Numbered from the stretch's first letter, positions 35,861 through 45,518 are shown. The stretch is DNA of 64,000 nt from Bacillus chungangensis (GCF_030812995.1 NZ_JAUSTT010000020.1:1-64000), one strand, 5' to 3'. Notes: a model not told the origin generated them from the letters alone. Program-made: numbers and translations.

Positions 35861-36135
35861 ATAATGACAAAAAGAACTAGCTTCGCTGATTTTCTCACCT
35901 TTACAACTATTGCCTATAGAAATTTGACCGTTTCTATTTTTCCAAACTACATCCCCCATTTCACTTTTGACTTTTTTTACACGACTCTATTAAACTAAAA
36001 CTCCTATCATCAATGATATTTTTTCAATATATTAGAAATGCAAATTGAAATTGCCTTTTACTAAGTAAAACATTCACTTCTCATCTTTAACTTCTTTTCT
36101 GTAAGAATAATCCTTTTCGTTTCGAATCGTACTGG

Positions 36136-36373
36136 ATAATTTAAACTTCCATCAGTGGGGGCTTCTCCCATCCCCACTGGTAAGAAGTAGAACAAAGGCT
36201 AAGATTACGAGAGGCCTTAAAAAAAACGCTTTTTATATCACTTCTGAAGCTTTCCTTATCCTGTTAGGCTCGAACCAATCGACATTTAACTTTCAGTTAT
36301 CCCCCACCTACGTTTCTGATTCCTTTTACTCCCGAGATGAGGGTCTTGCCTCGCTAGTTAGATGCAGGATAAA
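36136..36373 (+). repeat. Dispersed hairpin-ended repeat, copy C
   Basis: Contains AAACTTCCAT, a CAGTGGGGG...CCCCACTG hairpin, AGAAGTAGAACAAAGGCTAAGAT, GAAGCTTTCCTTATCCTGT, a CCCCCACCT...GAGATGAGGG hairpin and TTAGATGCAGGATAAA, in the same order as copy B. The stretch 35861-36135 before it shows nothing recognisable. Confidence 0.75.
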
Positions 36374-36525
36374 TTGATACTTTTTTGATACTTAGCTGAT
36401 AAGCATTTGATGTCTGCTTGCTATGATTTGTTTTAGAAGGAGGTGAGCACAAGCATATACATGTTTTTAAGCATTACTAATCCTTCCAAGCATTATCAAG
36501 TTATCAAAAGAAAGGTGGAAGAATA

Positions 36526-37389
36526 ATGAAAAAACGTTTCATTGCCGGCATTGCAACTGCTTGTTTTCTCGTACCAACTACAGTGCTGGGAGTCGGATCA
36601 ACTGAGTTAGCAGATAAGTTATTTGGATCAAGTGAACAATTTCAGTTAGTAACTGGGGGAACTTCAGAAGATTACACTAAGTTAGAAGGAAAACTAACAG
36701 CAGCAAAAGAAATGCTTGAACCACAAGATTTTGTCGTATTTCAACAATTATTAGAAAAGCTCCATTCGTACAATATGAAAATAATGGATAAGAATGGCAG
36801 CCAACATGTTGAACGTTTAAATAAAAAAGAACGGCAAGATTATGAACAATTAATCGCAGAAATTGAACCGTACTTTGAACAGTTAAATAATAGCGAGCAA
36901 TTATTTCAAACATTAGAAGGAATGAATGATGCTTACGCTGCAAAAATAAAAGAAGCAGAAGCATTATTAGAGCCGAATGATTTTGCCGTCTTTTATCAAC
37001 TATTTGAAAAACTCATTTCGTACAATAATAAAATAGTTGATCAACATGGAGAGTTCCAGCTAGATCGTTTAAATGAAACAGAACGCCAAGATTACGAACA
37101 ATTAATGAAAGAAATTGAACCATACTTTGAACAGCTAAATAACCATAATTACACTAAGTTAGAAGCAAAACTAACAGCAGCAAAAGAAGTGCTTGAACCA
37201 CAAGATTTTGTCGTTTTTCAACAATTATTAGAAAAGCTCCATTCATATAATATGAAAATAATGGATAAAGATGGCAGCCAACATATTGAACGTTTAAATA
37301 AAAAAGAACGGCAAGATTATGAACAATTAATCGCAGAAATTGAACCGTACTTTGAACAGTTAAATAATAGCGAGCAATTATTTTTTTGA
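36526..37389 (+). CDS. Secreted protein with three approximately 70-residue repeats (DUF3600-like)
   Basis: A 287-residue protein with a signal peptide (MKKRFIAGIATACFLVPTTVLG). Three repeats carry the pattern L-x-P-x-D-F-x-V-F-x-Q-L-x-E-K-L-x-S-Y-N-x-K-I and R-L-N-x-x-E-R-x-D-Y-E-Q-L, ending E-I-E-P-Y-F-E-Q-L-N-N. The pattern resembles DUF3600-type modules of Bacillus, whose role is not established. Repeats 1 and 3 are nearly identical in DNA as well. The stop codon lies in a TTTTTTTGAACAGTTAAAT stretch that copies the sequence 36 bp before it, so the 3' end looks rearranged. SD AAAGGTGG. Confidence 0.7.
   Translation: MKKRFIAGIATACFLVPTTVLGVGSTELADKLFGSSEQFQLVTGGTSEDYTKLEGKLTAAKEMLEPQDFVVFQQLLEKLHSYNMKIMDKNGSQHVERLNKKERQDYEQLIAEIEPYFEQLNNSEQLFQTLEGMNDAYAAKIKEAEALLEPNDFAVFYQLFEKLISYNNKIVDQHGEFQLDRLNETERQDYEQLMKEIEPYFEQLNNHNYTKLEAKLTAAKEVLEPQDFVVFQQLLEKLHSYNMKIMDKDGSQHIERLNKKERQDYEQLIAEIEPYFEQLNNSEQLFF
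36671..37383 (+). repeat. Approximately 235-bp direct repeats within the secreted-protein gene
   Basis: 36671-36905 and 37148-37383 are about 96% identical in DNA. The middle module (about 36906-37147) is clearly more diverged. This suggests a recent duplication or gene conversion between outer modules. Confidence 0.8.
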
Positions 37390-37529
37390 ACAGTTAAATA
37401 TGATATTATTTTGAAATATCAGAGACAGACAAGCAACTACTAAGCAATATGCTGGTCAAGCAAGCATCCTGTATGTTTGTTGTAAAGACGATTTTACTGA
37501 CTAAATACTTGTAAATGAATGATTTCTTT

Positions 37530-37567
37530 AAAGCGGTTTCTATCCTTTTACAGAAACCGCTTTTTTT
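37530..37567 (+). terminator. Terminator after the repeat protein
   Basis: AAAGCGGTTTC and GAAACCGCTTT pair across a 12-nt loop and run into TTTTTTT. Confidence 0.8.
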
Positions 37568-37744
37568 AACGAACAGAGGGAAGATTCGTTGAATTCGAAG
37601 ACCTAGTAAGTACCACGTAAACTGCTTATTATGTAACCAATGCTAGTTCAATTCAACAGAATCCTCACCGAAACGATCAGAACAAAATGAACCACTAACA
37701 AAAACGACCAAGAGAGATTGGAACGAAAGTGGGGTTGCTAAAAA

Positions 37745-37764
37745 GATTGCCAATGTTTTATTGG
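37745..37764 (-). terminator. Terminator after the AbrB-like gene
   Basis: GCCAAT and ATTGGC stem with a T-run on the minus strand, 15 bp after the stop of the AbrB-like gene. Confidence 0.5.
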
Positions 37765-37779
37765 CCTTATTTCTGTCAA

Positions 37780-38034
37780 TCATTCATCGGGGTCTACCGG
37801 ATTCTCATTTGCACGAAAGACTTCATCAGCAAATTTCTGGAATACTTCAAACTTTTGAAGAGCGATTCCTCGGTCAATGTCTGCAAGCAAAAGTAGTGTG
37901 TCGCCTGGTTTGATATCAAATAAGTCCCGGGCTTCCTTTGGAATCACAATCTGTCCTTTGGCCCCTACCTTTACTGAACTCATGTATTTACCCTCATCCT
38001 TTTTATTAGAGGCTTTGTTATGACTATCTTTCAT
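37780..38034 (-). CDS. AbrB/SpoVT-type DNA-binding protein
   Basis: An 84-residue protein. Residues about 18-62 (MSSVKVGAKGQIVIPKEARDLFDIKPGDTLLLLADIDRGIAL) form a swapped-hairpin AbrB domain. The polar N-terminal extension is unusual. Such proteins are transition-state regulators or antitoxin-like. No toxin gene adjoins, so a regulator is more likely. Start supported by AAAGGAG. Confidence 0.8.
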   Translation of the reverse strand: MKDSHNKASNKKDEGKYMSSVKVGAKGQIVIPKEARDLFDIKPGDTLLLLADIDRGIALQKFEVFQKFADEVFRANENPVDPDE

Positions 38035-38199
38035 ATTTACGTCTCCTTTCAGTCAGTTAAAAGTTATACTTATTACACAAATAATACTAAAAAAAAAGCA
38101 TAATCAGTAATGAATGTTATTTTCCGATTTCCCCCTTATTTCATCTACACATTAACTCATTCTCATCTAGACTGATTATATTATAAGGGATAATCAAAG

Positions 38200-38305
38200 G
38201 CGATTCATCATACCACCTTAGAGGAGGGTGATAAATCGCATGAACAAAACATATTACATTATTTCCACTATCCTCCTTCATCTTTCATTCCCACGTTATT
38301 TTTAA
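38200..38305 (+). other. Hairpin masking a ribosome site followed by a 21-codon ORF
   Basis: A 40-nt hairpin (GCGATT...AATCGC, 38200-38239) contains the SD-like GAGGAGG paired with CCACCTT. The ORF MNKTYYIISTILLHLSFPRYF starts right after it (38240-38305) and runs into the 3' end of the opposite gene. It looks like a membrane-protein start cut short, or a cis-regulatory relic. On the other strand the same hairpin could end the nucleotidyltransferase transcript. Confidence 0.35.
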
Positions 38306-39052
38306 AGCTTTAAAAAATAATTGGTCCAATGTGTTTTTTTCCACCCGCTGCTCTTTTAACGTCCTGCTTTTTTCCTCTAAATGATCAAGCTGTACAACAA
38401 TAAAATCATCAATGAAAGGAATGCGGGATTCAACATCAAGCTCGTCTCCGGCTTTCTTTCTTGCCAATAATGAATCTATTTCATTCATCAGCTTTCCTTG
38501 TGGAATGACTGCTGTAAGCAATCTTTCGAATTCCATAGGAGGCATACTTTTAAAGCGTTCAATCCACATTGCCGCAAGAATGGGGCGCAAAATATAAAAA
38601 TATTTCTTACTCTTTACTTTCTCCCCTTGCAAATCTTTGCGATAGTTCCCTTTCGCCATATTCAAATAATGATGCATAAGTGGTTTTGGTGAAAAATAAC
38701 GTTCAACATATGCTTGCAGTTCTTGAATAATGGGAACTGGCGTTACATATTGAATTGGGGATTGTAGCCATTCCAATAAAGATGGGTTCGATTTCTGAAA
38801 AAGGCGCAGCGCCTTCTGCAAATCCCAGCCATTGATATCTAGTAAATCATGAATCGGCCTCTCAATCACATCTCTTTTGTCAAAGATAGATAAATACCAT
38901 TCTGGTTGATGAATGTAAATAAAGCGAACATCATAATCACTATCTTGAGAAGGAAATCCCCATGCCCTGCTTCCCGACTCGCAAGCATATAAAATCCGAA
39001 CATTTTCTTGTTTCTCAATCGCTTTTATCTCTGCTATAATTTTTGCTTTCAC
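38285..39052 (-). CDS. YcgL-like nucleotidyltransferase
   Basis: A 255-residue protein of the nucleotidyltransferase superfamily. The motif GSRAWGFPSQDSDYDVRFIY (about 27-46) supplies the G-S and D-x-D residues that bind metal and nucleotide. The C-terminal helical part has NYRKDLQGEKVKSKKYFYILRPILAAMWI. Substrate and role are unknown for this family. No antitoxin partner is visible. Confidence 0.75.
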   Translation of the reverse strand: MKAKIIAEIKAIEKQENVRILYACESGSRAWGFPSQDSDYDVRFIYIHQPEWYLSIFDKRDVIERPIHDLLDINGWDLQKALRLFQKSNPSLLEWLQSPIQYVTPVPIIQELQAYVERYFSPKPLMHHYLNMAKGNYRKDLQGEKVKSKKYFYILRPILAAMWIERFKSMPPMEFERLLTAVIPQGKLMNEIDSLLARKKAGDELDVESRIPFIDDFIVVQLDHLEEKSRTLKEQRVEKNTLDQLFFKALKITWE

Positions 39053-39360
39053 TTTATCCTCCCTACTATTTCTCCTATTCTATACCAAACTGCCAGAAAA
39101 GCTTTTTTATCGGAACGTTTTTTCCTACTATCGAATAAGTTAAAAGTGCCTAAGTGAAAAGCCGAAACACTCTTTTCAGTACGTTCTAACATTTTCATTC
39201 TTCTTGTCTCGAACAAACGCAAAAATGTTCCATCGTTCACGTTTTGAACTTCTTCCCATAATGGATCACAACATCTGTTAAAGCAGCGGCTCATTGAACG
39301 ATGGATAAGATAATATTCCCCTTATATAAATCTAATGGGGAAAGAAAGGTATGTAAAGCA

Positions 39361-41232
39361 ATGAAACAAAAAGTAGAAACAGAAATAAACCGTTTCATGC
39401 GAACGCTTGAAAACAAGCAGTCCCAAGATGGTGCTTGGCGTTTCCCTTTAGAAAGCGGGCTATCGACAGATGCCTATATGATCATTCTTCTAAAATCATT
39501 AGAAATAAAAGATGACCATATGATCACAACACTCGCAAAGCAAATTGCGAGTAAACAAGAAAAAAATGGAGCATGGAAAGTATTTCATGATGAGGAGAAT
39601 GGCAATCTATCCGCAACAATTGAAGCTTATTATGCTTTATTGTACGCAGATTATTTTCAAGAAAATGCCGAACAAATGATTGCTGCCAAAAAATTTATTC
39701 TTTTACATGGAGGAATTGAAGAAGCAAGCTTGCTGACAAAGGTCGTATTAGCAATAATTGGTCAATATCCTTGGTCAAATCAATTGATCGTTCCAGTTGA
39801 ATTTATCTTAGCTCCATCCTTCTTTCCACTCCATTTTTTTGATCTTTCAACTTTCGCCCGTGTTCATATTGCGCCAATATTAGTGCTATCGAATCTTTCC
39901 TTTACTAAGGAAATGCCTAAAAGGTATGAACTCTTTCAACAACATTGGAATAAGCCACAGCATCAAAACAACAATGAAGACCGCACCTTTTTCAAAACAT
40001 TTTTGAAAGAATTGAAACAACTCCCAAACATCCCAGCAGAAATCCACCAAATTGCCCTTCGGCGCTGTGAACAATTCATGTTGCATAGAATTGAGCCTGA
40101 TGGCAGTTTGTACTGTTATTTTACTTCTACTTTTCTGATGATTTTTGCCTTAATCGCTCTTGGTTATCAAAAAGACCATCCGGTAATCGCAAAGGCTATT
40201 CAAAGCTTAAAAGCCCTCATTATTCATAATGAAAAGTATTATTTCATTCAAGAAACAACAGCTACAGTTTGGAATACAGCATTAATAAGTGATGCATTGC
40301 AAACAGCAGGCGTGAACAATTCTAACCCTATGATTCAAAGAGCGAATCAATTTTTACTTTCTCATCAGCATTATAAATACGGCGACTGGGCGCTTCACAA
40401 TCCAAATACAAAACCAGGTGGATGGGGATTTTCAGACGCAAACACAATGAATCCTGATATTGACGACTCGACAGCGGCGTTAAGAGCCTTGAAAGCAGCT
40501 AGTCAAGTAGATGCTGTTTATCGGGACGCTTGGAATCGGGGGATAGAATGGGTGCTGTCGATGCAGAATGATGATGGCGGCTGGCCTGCGTTTGAAAAGA
40601 ACACTGACAAAAAAATATTAACTTTGATTCCTATTAAAGGTGCAGAATATGCAACGATCGACCCCTCTTCTTCCGATTTAACAGGGAGAACAATCGAATT
40701 TCTAGGCAGCGATGCCGGGTTTACAAAAAATCATGTGTCCATTCAGCAAGCGATAAAATGGCTTAAAAAACAGCAAGAAAAAACTGGAGCATGGCAGGGG
40801 CGCTGGGGAATTTCCTATATTTATGGAACATGGGCCGCTGTTACAGGTATGATTGCTGTTGGTGTTTCAAGCACTGACCCGTCTTTAAAGAAAGCAATTC
40901 AATGGCTGCTAAACATTCAAAATCCCGATGGGGGCTGGGGAGAATCATGTAGGAGTGATAAAGAAAAAAAATATATACCGTTAGAAGAAAGTACGCTATC
41001 CCAAACGGCATGGGCTGTTGATGCGCTAATAGCAGGCAGCAGCGAACCAACAGATGCGATAAACAAAGGAATTGATTTCATCATTCAAGCAGGGAGCAAA
41101 AAGGATTGGACGACAAACTATCCTACTGGGGCAGCACTGCCTGGTGATTTTTATTTCCATTATCATAGCTATCGATATATTTGGCCACTGCTTGCACTTG
41201 GACATTACAAGAAAAAGTTTCTCGATGCTTGA
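39361..41232 (+). CDS. sqhC: Squalene-hopene/sporulenol cyclase (class II triterpene cyclase)
   Basis: A 623-residue terpene cyclase, normal for Bacillus SqhC. The catalytic acid motif is D-I-D-D (366-369, in NPDIDDSTAAL). QW repeats include QNDDGGWPAFE, QQEKTGAWQGRWG and QNPDGGWGES. It cyclises squalene to hopene or, in Bacillus, C35 tetraprenyl-curcumene to sporulenol. Which one cannot be told from sequence. It is membrane-associated. The ATG at 39361 has AAAGGT upstream; the earlier ATG at 39301 lacks a site. It stands alone and ends in a strong terminator. Confidence 0.9.
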   Translation: MKQKVETEINRFMRTLENKQSQDGAWRFPLESGLSTDAYMIILLKSLEIKDDHMITTLAKQIASKQEKNGAWKVFHDEENGNLSATIEAYYALLYADYFQENAEQMIAAKKFILLHGGIEEASLLTKVVLAIIGQYPWSNQLIVPVEFILAPSFFPLHFFDLSTFARVHIAPILVLSNLSFTKEMPKRYELFQQHWNKPQHQNNNEDRTFFKTFLKELKQLPNIPAEIHQIALRRCEQFMLHRIEPDGSLYCYFTSTFLMIFALIALGYQKDHPVIAKAIQSLKALIIHNEKYYFIQETTATVWNTALISDALQTAGVNNSNPMIQRANQFLLSHQHYKYGDWALHNPNTKPGGWGFSDANTMNPDIDDSTAALRALKAASQVDAVYRDAWNRGIEWVLSMQNDDGGWPAFEKNTDKKILTLIPIKGAEYATIDPSSSDLTGRTIEFLGSDAGFTKNHVSIQQAIKWLKKQQEKTGAWQGRWGISYIYGTWAAVTGMIAVGVSSTDPSLKKAIQWLLNIQNPDGGWGESCRSDKEKKYIPLEESTLSQTAWAVDALIAGSSEPTDAINKGIDFIIQAGSKKDWTTNYPTGAALPGDFYFHYHSYRYIWPLLALGHYKKKFLDA

Positions 41233-41235
41233 GCC

Positions 41236-41285
41236 AAATAAAAAGTGATTGCTGCGCATGTAGAAGTGGGAATCACTTTTTATTT
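41236..41285 (+). terminator. Terminator after sqhC
   Basis: AAATAAAAAGTGATT and AATCACTTTTTATTT form a perfect 15-bp stem. The loop contains GTAGAAGTGGG, similar to the ends of the local IS605/repeat families. Just downstream (about 41344-41385) is a possible 40-bp fragment of the dispersed repeat. Confidence 0.75.
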
Positions 41286-41424
41286 AACTCTATCTAAATG
41301 GAAAAAGCAAGTGGCGGCTACAGGGCTCTCCGTTCCTTATACATAGAAGATCGTAAGCTAATGTTCTCGAAAGGGAAATCTCTTTGATCATTGCCCCCTC
41401 ACTAATAGAAGGTTCGTTTTATTT

Positions 41425-41919
41425 CTACACGATCGCTCCATTCGTAAACACTTGCTTCCTACTGCTTTCTCCCATTTCGTCTGTAAATACCCCTTTTGTA
41501 AATTCATTGATAACATTTAACCAAAATGCTTGCGCAAGTTTGTTTTCTTTCATTTGCGTTACTTCCCATTTACCTTTATGCCAATCAAATATTTGCCAAG
41601 CAACTTGCTTTCCTATCCCCATTCGTCTGTATTTCTTCATAATAAAAAATTCAGCAATGGAAAAAGTCGCGTTTTCATTGTGTACATCGTGACACCTGAC
41701 TAATACAAACCCAGCATGCTTTCCATTGGCTTTTACTAAATAAGGAAATCTACTTTTCTTTTCTTCCCAATAGAGTGCCAGATAAGGATATTCTTCATAT
41801 CGCCCATCACTGTTAATATCATCGTTAGTAAATTCCGAGAAATCATAAAAGTAAAATTGCATCAACATTTCCATTATTTCTTTATCTTCTTTTGAAGCGC
41901 TAATCATTTCTATTTTCAT
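41425..41919 (-). CDS. GNAT-family N-acetyltransferase
   Basis: A 164-residue acyl-CoA transferase. The acetyl-CoA loop is in FFIMKKYRRMGIGKQVAWQIF (motif R/Q-x-x-G-x-G/A), and the C-terminal part has NKLAQAFWLNVINEF. The ATG at 41919 is used, with AAAGGA lying rather far upstream. A longer start at 41997 cannot be excluded. The substrate is unknown. Confidence 0.75.
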   Translation of the reverse strand: MKIEMISASKEDKEIMEMLMQFYFYDFSEFTNDDINSDGRYEEYPYLALYWEEKKSRFPYLVKANGKHAGFVLVRCHDVHNENATFSIAEFFIMKKYRRMGIGKQVAWQIFDWHKGKWEVTQMKENKLAQAFWLNVINEFTKGVFTDEMGESSRKQVFTNGAIV

Positions 41920-42303
41920 AGGAAAGTACCCGTTCCTTTCTGTAAATAATCCATTCAAGGCTATCATATTGTTAAGTGATATAAAAATTTCTGGCAAAAG
42001 ACAATTAATAATTTTATTCTATCAGAAGACAAAAAAATACGCTGAATCTTATTACTGTAAAAAATGCTGTTCATATGCTATACATACCTCTTTATTTATC
42101 AATACTAAACTTCGTTAAATAGGGAAAAAGTAATTTTCACATCGTCTAATATTTTTGTATTTTGTAAGAAAACCGATATTAGTAAAAAAAGTCATTAGGT
42201 AGCATAGTGGAGTTTTTAAGAGGAAGTAGCCGTTTATGACATACCTCGCTTGCCTTGTTCCAACTGAGCGCTTCATACATATTATATCAATGAAATACAC
42301 CGT

Positions 42304-42332
42304 TTGATGTTGCTAAGCTAAATCTGTATAGT
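42304..42332 (+). promoter_or_regulatory. Promoter of the opuA operon
   Basis: TTGATG (42304-42309), 17 bp, TATAGT (42327-42332). It lies about 75 bp before the first gene. The region 41998-42303 shows no credible gene. An osmotic response is expected from the family but is not visible in sequence. Confidence 0.5.
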
Positions 42333-42409
42333 GGTATAGGTAAAGTCGTCTATCGACTCTCATTGTCGTTGCAGCGAAAGATGAGCAAGTAATTAGAGAG
42401 GTGAAAAGT

Positions 42410-43609
42410 TTGTCACTGATCAAGGTAGAGAATTTATCTAAAGTTTTTGGAAAAAACCCTAAACATACACTAAAGCTTCTTAAAGATGGCAAAACAAAAG
42501 AAGAAATTTTAAAAGAAACTGGCCATACAGTTGGTGTTAATCGCGCTTCTTTTGAAGTTGAAGCAGGTGAAATTTTTGTCATAATGGGTTTATCCGGTAG
42601 TGGGAAATCTACATTAATCAGATTAATAAATCGATTGATTGAGCCTACAGAAGGAAGTATTTATATAAATGGCGAAAACCTTGCTACTATGAATAAAAAA
42701 GAATTACGGCGAGTACGTAGAGAAAAATTAAGCATGGTTTTCCAACGGTTTGCCTTATTCCCTCATCGAACAATCTTAGAAAACGCTGAATTTGGTCTTG
42801 AAATTCAAGGCGTTTCTAAAGAAGAAAGAATGAAAAAAGCGAAAACATCACTTGAATTAGTTGGACTAGGAGGATACTTGGACCAATATCCAAGCCAACT
42901 GTCAGGCGGAATGCAACAGCGGGTAGGTTTAGCACGTGCATTAGCCAATGACCCCGAAGTTCTCTTAATGGATGAAGCTTTCTCCGCATTAGATCCACTT
43001 ATCCGTAAAGAAATGCAAGACGAACTTGTTGATTTACAAGGAAGCATGAAAAAAACCATCCTTTTTATTACCCATGATTTGGATGAGGCGCTTAAAATTG
43101 GTGATCGAATTGCCTTGATGAAAGATGGTTCTATCGTCCAAATTGGAACGCCTGAAGATATTTTAGTCAATCCTGCTAATGAATATGTCGAACGTTTTGT
43201 TGAAGATGTTGATCGTTCAAAAGTCTTAACTGCTCATCATATTATGAAACGCCCTGAAACGATTCATATCGAAAAACATGGTCCTACTGTTGCACTCGAT
43301 CGTATGAGAGAAGAAGGCATATCCAGCATCTTTGTGACAGATATGCAACGCAACTTAAAAGGGTATATAACAGCAGATGACGCCTCAAAAGCACGAAAAA
43401 ATAAAGTAAGAGATCTTCAGTCGATCCTTAGAACAGACGTACTTACTGTCACTGAAGATACGCCAATGAATGAAATCTTTGATATTATTCATGATTCACC
43501 TATCCCTGTTGCTGTCGTTAAAAACGGCAAACTTATGGGCATTATTATTCGTGGAGCTGTCATTGCTGCCCTATCTAATGATTCCGAGGTGAGCTTAAAT
43601 AATGTCTAA
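42410..43609 (+). CDS. opuAA: Glycine betaine/proline ABC transporter ATPase (OpuAA)
   Basis: A 399-residue ATPase. Walker A is GLSGSGKST, the signature LSGGMQQRVGLARAL, and Walker B VLLMDEAFSALDP. Two C-terminal CBS domains (about 270-395: ILRTDVLTVTEDTPMNEIFDI, IPVAVVKNGKLMGIIIRGA) sense ionic strength in OpuA systems. A TTG start at 42410 is preferred because GAGAGG sits 8 nt upstream; the GTG at 42401 is inside that site. It overlaps opuAB by 8 bp. Confidence 0.9.
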   Translation: MSLIKVENLSKVFGKNPKHTLKLLKDGKTKEEILKETGHTVGVNRASFEVEAGEIFVIMGLSGSGKSTLIRLINRLIEPTEGSIYINGENLATMNKKELRRVRREKLSMVFQRFALFPHRTILENAEFGLEIQGVSKEERMKKAKTSLELVGLGGYLDQYPSQLSGGMQQRVGLARALANDPEVLLMDEAFSALDPLIRKEMQDELVDLQGSMKKTILFITHDLDEALKIGDRIALMKDGSIVQIGTPEDILVNPANEYVERFVEDVDRSKVLTAHHIMKRPETIHIEKHGPTVALDRMREEGISSIFVTDMQRNLKGYITADDASKARKNKVRDLQSILRTDVLTVTEDTPMNEIFDIIHDSPIPVAVVKNGKLMGIIIRGAVIAALSNDSEVSLNNV

Positions 43610-44444
43610 TTTTCTTCAAGAAGCATTGCCTATTGCTGAATATACAGAAAAATTTACTGATTGGGCAACAGATACTTTCTCCTTTTTCTTTGAACCAATT
43701 AAAACACATTTTGGCAATCTTCTCGAGTTTCTTTCTGAAAAAGCTGCTGATTTTCCAGCAATCATTGTTATTATCATTGTTGCAATATTGGCATTTTTCT
43801 TAAGCGGCAAAAAATTCGGTTTAATGACTTTTTCTATCGTAGGACTCTTGTTCGTTTATAATCAAGGATTATGGGCAGAATTGATGGAAACTTTTACCTT
43901 AGTCATGACCGCAAGTATCTTATCAGTCATCATCGGCATTCCTGTCGGCATCTGGATGTCAAAAAGCAAAACAGCACAGTCTATCATTACTCCGATATTA
44001 GACTTTATGCAGACAATGCCTGCTTTCGTCTATCTTATTCCAGCAGTTGCCTTTTTTAGTATTGGAATGGTGCCAGGTGTATTTGCATCGTTAATCTTTG
44101 CAACACCTCCAACTGTGCGCTTTACAAACCTAGGCATCCGCCAAGTTTCTAAAGAATTGGTGGAAGCATCTGAAGCCTTTGGAAGTACTGGCCCGCAAAA
44201 ATTGTTTAAGGTAGAGCTTCCGATGGCTAAAGCAACCATCATGGCTGGCGTCAATCAAACAGTGATGCTTGCGTTGTCTATGGTTGTTATTGCTTCGATG
44301 ATCGGTGCTCCTGGCTTAGGTCGAGAAGTGTTGTCTTCTTTACAGCGCGCTCAAGTCGGGACTGGTTTTGTAGCTGGTTTAGGAATTGTTATCTTAGCCA
44401 TTATCATGGATCGTTTTACTCAAAGTTTAAATGGTAAAAAATAA
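43602..44444 (+). CDS. opuAB: Glycine betaine ABC transporter permease (OpuAB)
   Basis: A 280-residue permease with about seven hydrophobic segments. The N-terminal helix is SFFFEPIKTHFGNLLEFL. The EAA loop is VEASEAFGSTGPQKLFKVELPMAKATIMAGVNQTVMLALSMVVIA. It forms the membrane channel of the OpuA betaine importer with OpuAA and the lipoprotein OpuAC. The 8-bp overlap with opuAA implies coupling. Confidence 0.9.
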   Translation: MSNFLQEALPIAEYTEKFTDWATDTFSFFFEPIKTHFGNLLEFLSEKAADFPAIIVIIIVAILAFFLSGKKFGLMTFSIVGLLFVYNQGLWAELMETFTLVMTASILSVIIGIPVGIWMSKSKTAQSIITPILDFMQTMPAFVYLIPAVAFFSIGMVPGVFASLIFATPPTVRFTNLGIRQVSKELVEASEAFGSTGPQKLFKVELPMAKATIMAGVNQTVMLALSMVVIASMIGAPGLGREVLSSLQRAQVGTGFVAGLGIVILAIIMDRFTQSLNGKK

Positions 44445-44532
44445 CATTAATATATAATGAATGTTATTAGCTTTTCAAAATGAAAAGTTAAAATATATCT
44501 TTTTTCAAAAAAAAGGAGAGGTTTTGTTATTT

Positions 44533-45468
44533 ATGTTTAAATTGAATTGGAAACATCTCGGCCTTACTGTCGGATTATCACTCACATTGTTTGCAGCAGG
44601 ATGCGGCTCTAATAATGACGCAGGTGAAACGAACAAAGACAATGATGACAAAGCTAATCAAGAAGTGAATATCGGAAAAGAAGTTGGATATAAGATTATT
44701 GGAATTGAAGCTGGTGCCGGCGTTGTGAAAGCAACTGAAAATGCGCTCGAAGAATATGACAACTTAAAAGGATGGAAAGTAGATACTTCATCTAGCGGCG
44801 CAATGGCTACCGCATTAGGGCAAGCGATAAAAAAAGAAGAACCTATTATTGTAACAGGCTGGACGCCGCATTGGAAATTTGCAAAGTACGACCTTAAATA
44901 TTTAGAAGATCCTAAAGAAGTATATGGCGGCGAAGAATCAATTAAAACAATGGTGCGTAAAGATTTAGAGAAAAGTGCACCGAATGCTTATAAAATTCTT
45001 GACAACTTCCATTGGACTCCAGAAGATATGGAATCTGTCATGCTTGCTCGTGAAGAAGGCACTTCAATTGAAGATGCAGCGAAAACATGGGTAAAGGAAA
45101 ATGAAGAAAAAGTAAATGAATGGATAGATGGAATTAGCCAAGCTGATGGAGAAGAAATTGAATTGGTCTATGTAGAATGGGATTCTGAAATTGCTTCGAC
45201 AAATGTCATTGGAGAAGTATTGCGCCAACAAGGTGTTAAAGTAAAGCTAACGCCACTAGATAATGCAATTATGTGGCAATCAGTTGCAAACGGAGAAGCA
45301 GATGCTATGGTTGCTGCTTGGCTCCCTGCTACACATGGAGATCTTTACGAAGAATATAAAGATAAATTAGTAGACCTCGGCAACAACTTAGAAGGCGCTA
45401 AAATTGGAATGGTTGTTCCAGCCTACATGGATATTAATTCCATTGAAGATTTAGAACCAGCAAAATAA
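44533..45468 (+). CDS. opuAC: Glycine betaine-binding lipoprotein (OpuAC), first copy
   Basis: A 311-residue lipoprotein. The signal segment ends TLFAAGCGS (lipid-modified Cys). The binding domain has GIEAGAGVVKATENALEEY, VTGWTPHWKFAKYDLKYLEDP and EVLRQQGVKVKLTPLDNAIMWQSVANGEADAMVAAWLP, where the Trp residues form the aromatic cage for betaine. The ATG at 44533 is preferred over an upstream ATG (44461) that lies before AAGGAGAGG. Confidence 0.9.
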   Translation: MFKLNWKHLGLTVGLSLTLFAAGCGSNNDAGETNKDNDDKANQEVNIGKEVGYKIIGIEAGAGVVKATENALEEYDNLKGWKVDTSSSGAMATALGQAIKKEEPIIVTGWTPHWKFAKYDLKYLEDPKEVYGGEESIKTMVRKDLEKSAPNAYKILDNFHWTPEDMESVMLAREEGTSIEDAAKTWVKENEEKVNEWIDGISQADGEEIELVYVEWDSEIASTNVIGEVLRQQGVKVKLTPLDNAIMWQSVANGEADAMVAAWLPATHGDLYEEYKDKLVDLGNNLEGAKIGMVVPAYMDINSIEDLEPAK

Positions 45469-45479
45469 GAATACAGATT

Positions 45480-45518
45480 AAAAGCTGTCCTTCACTTTTT
45501 GTAGGACAGCTTTTTTTA
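45480..45518 (+). terminator. Terminator between the two betaine-binding protein genes
   Basis: AAAGCTGTCCT and AGGACAGCTTT pair across a 12-nt loop, followed by TTTTT. It should reduce readthrough into the second copy. Confidence 0.8.

Noticed and set aside
39049-39294. 81-codon minus-strand ORF upstream of sqhC
   Set aside because: No ribosome site and no recognisable domain; could not be supported as a gene.
42115-42300. 61-codon minus-strand ORF upstream of opuA
   Set aside because: No ribosome site and no family match by eye; the region carries the opuA promoter instead.
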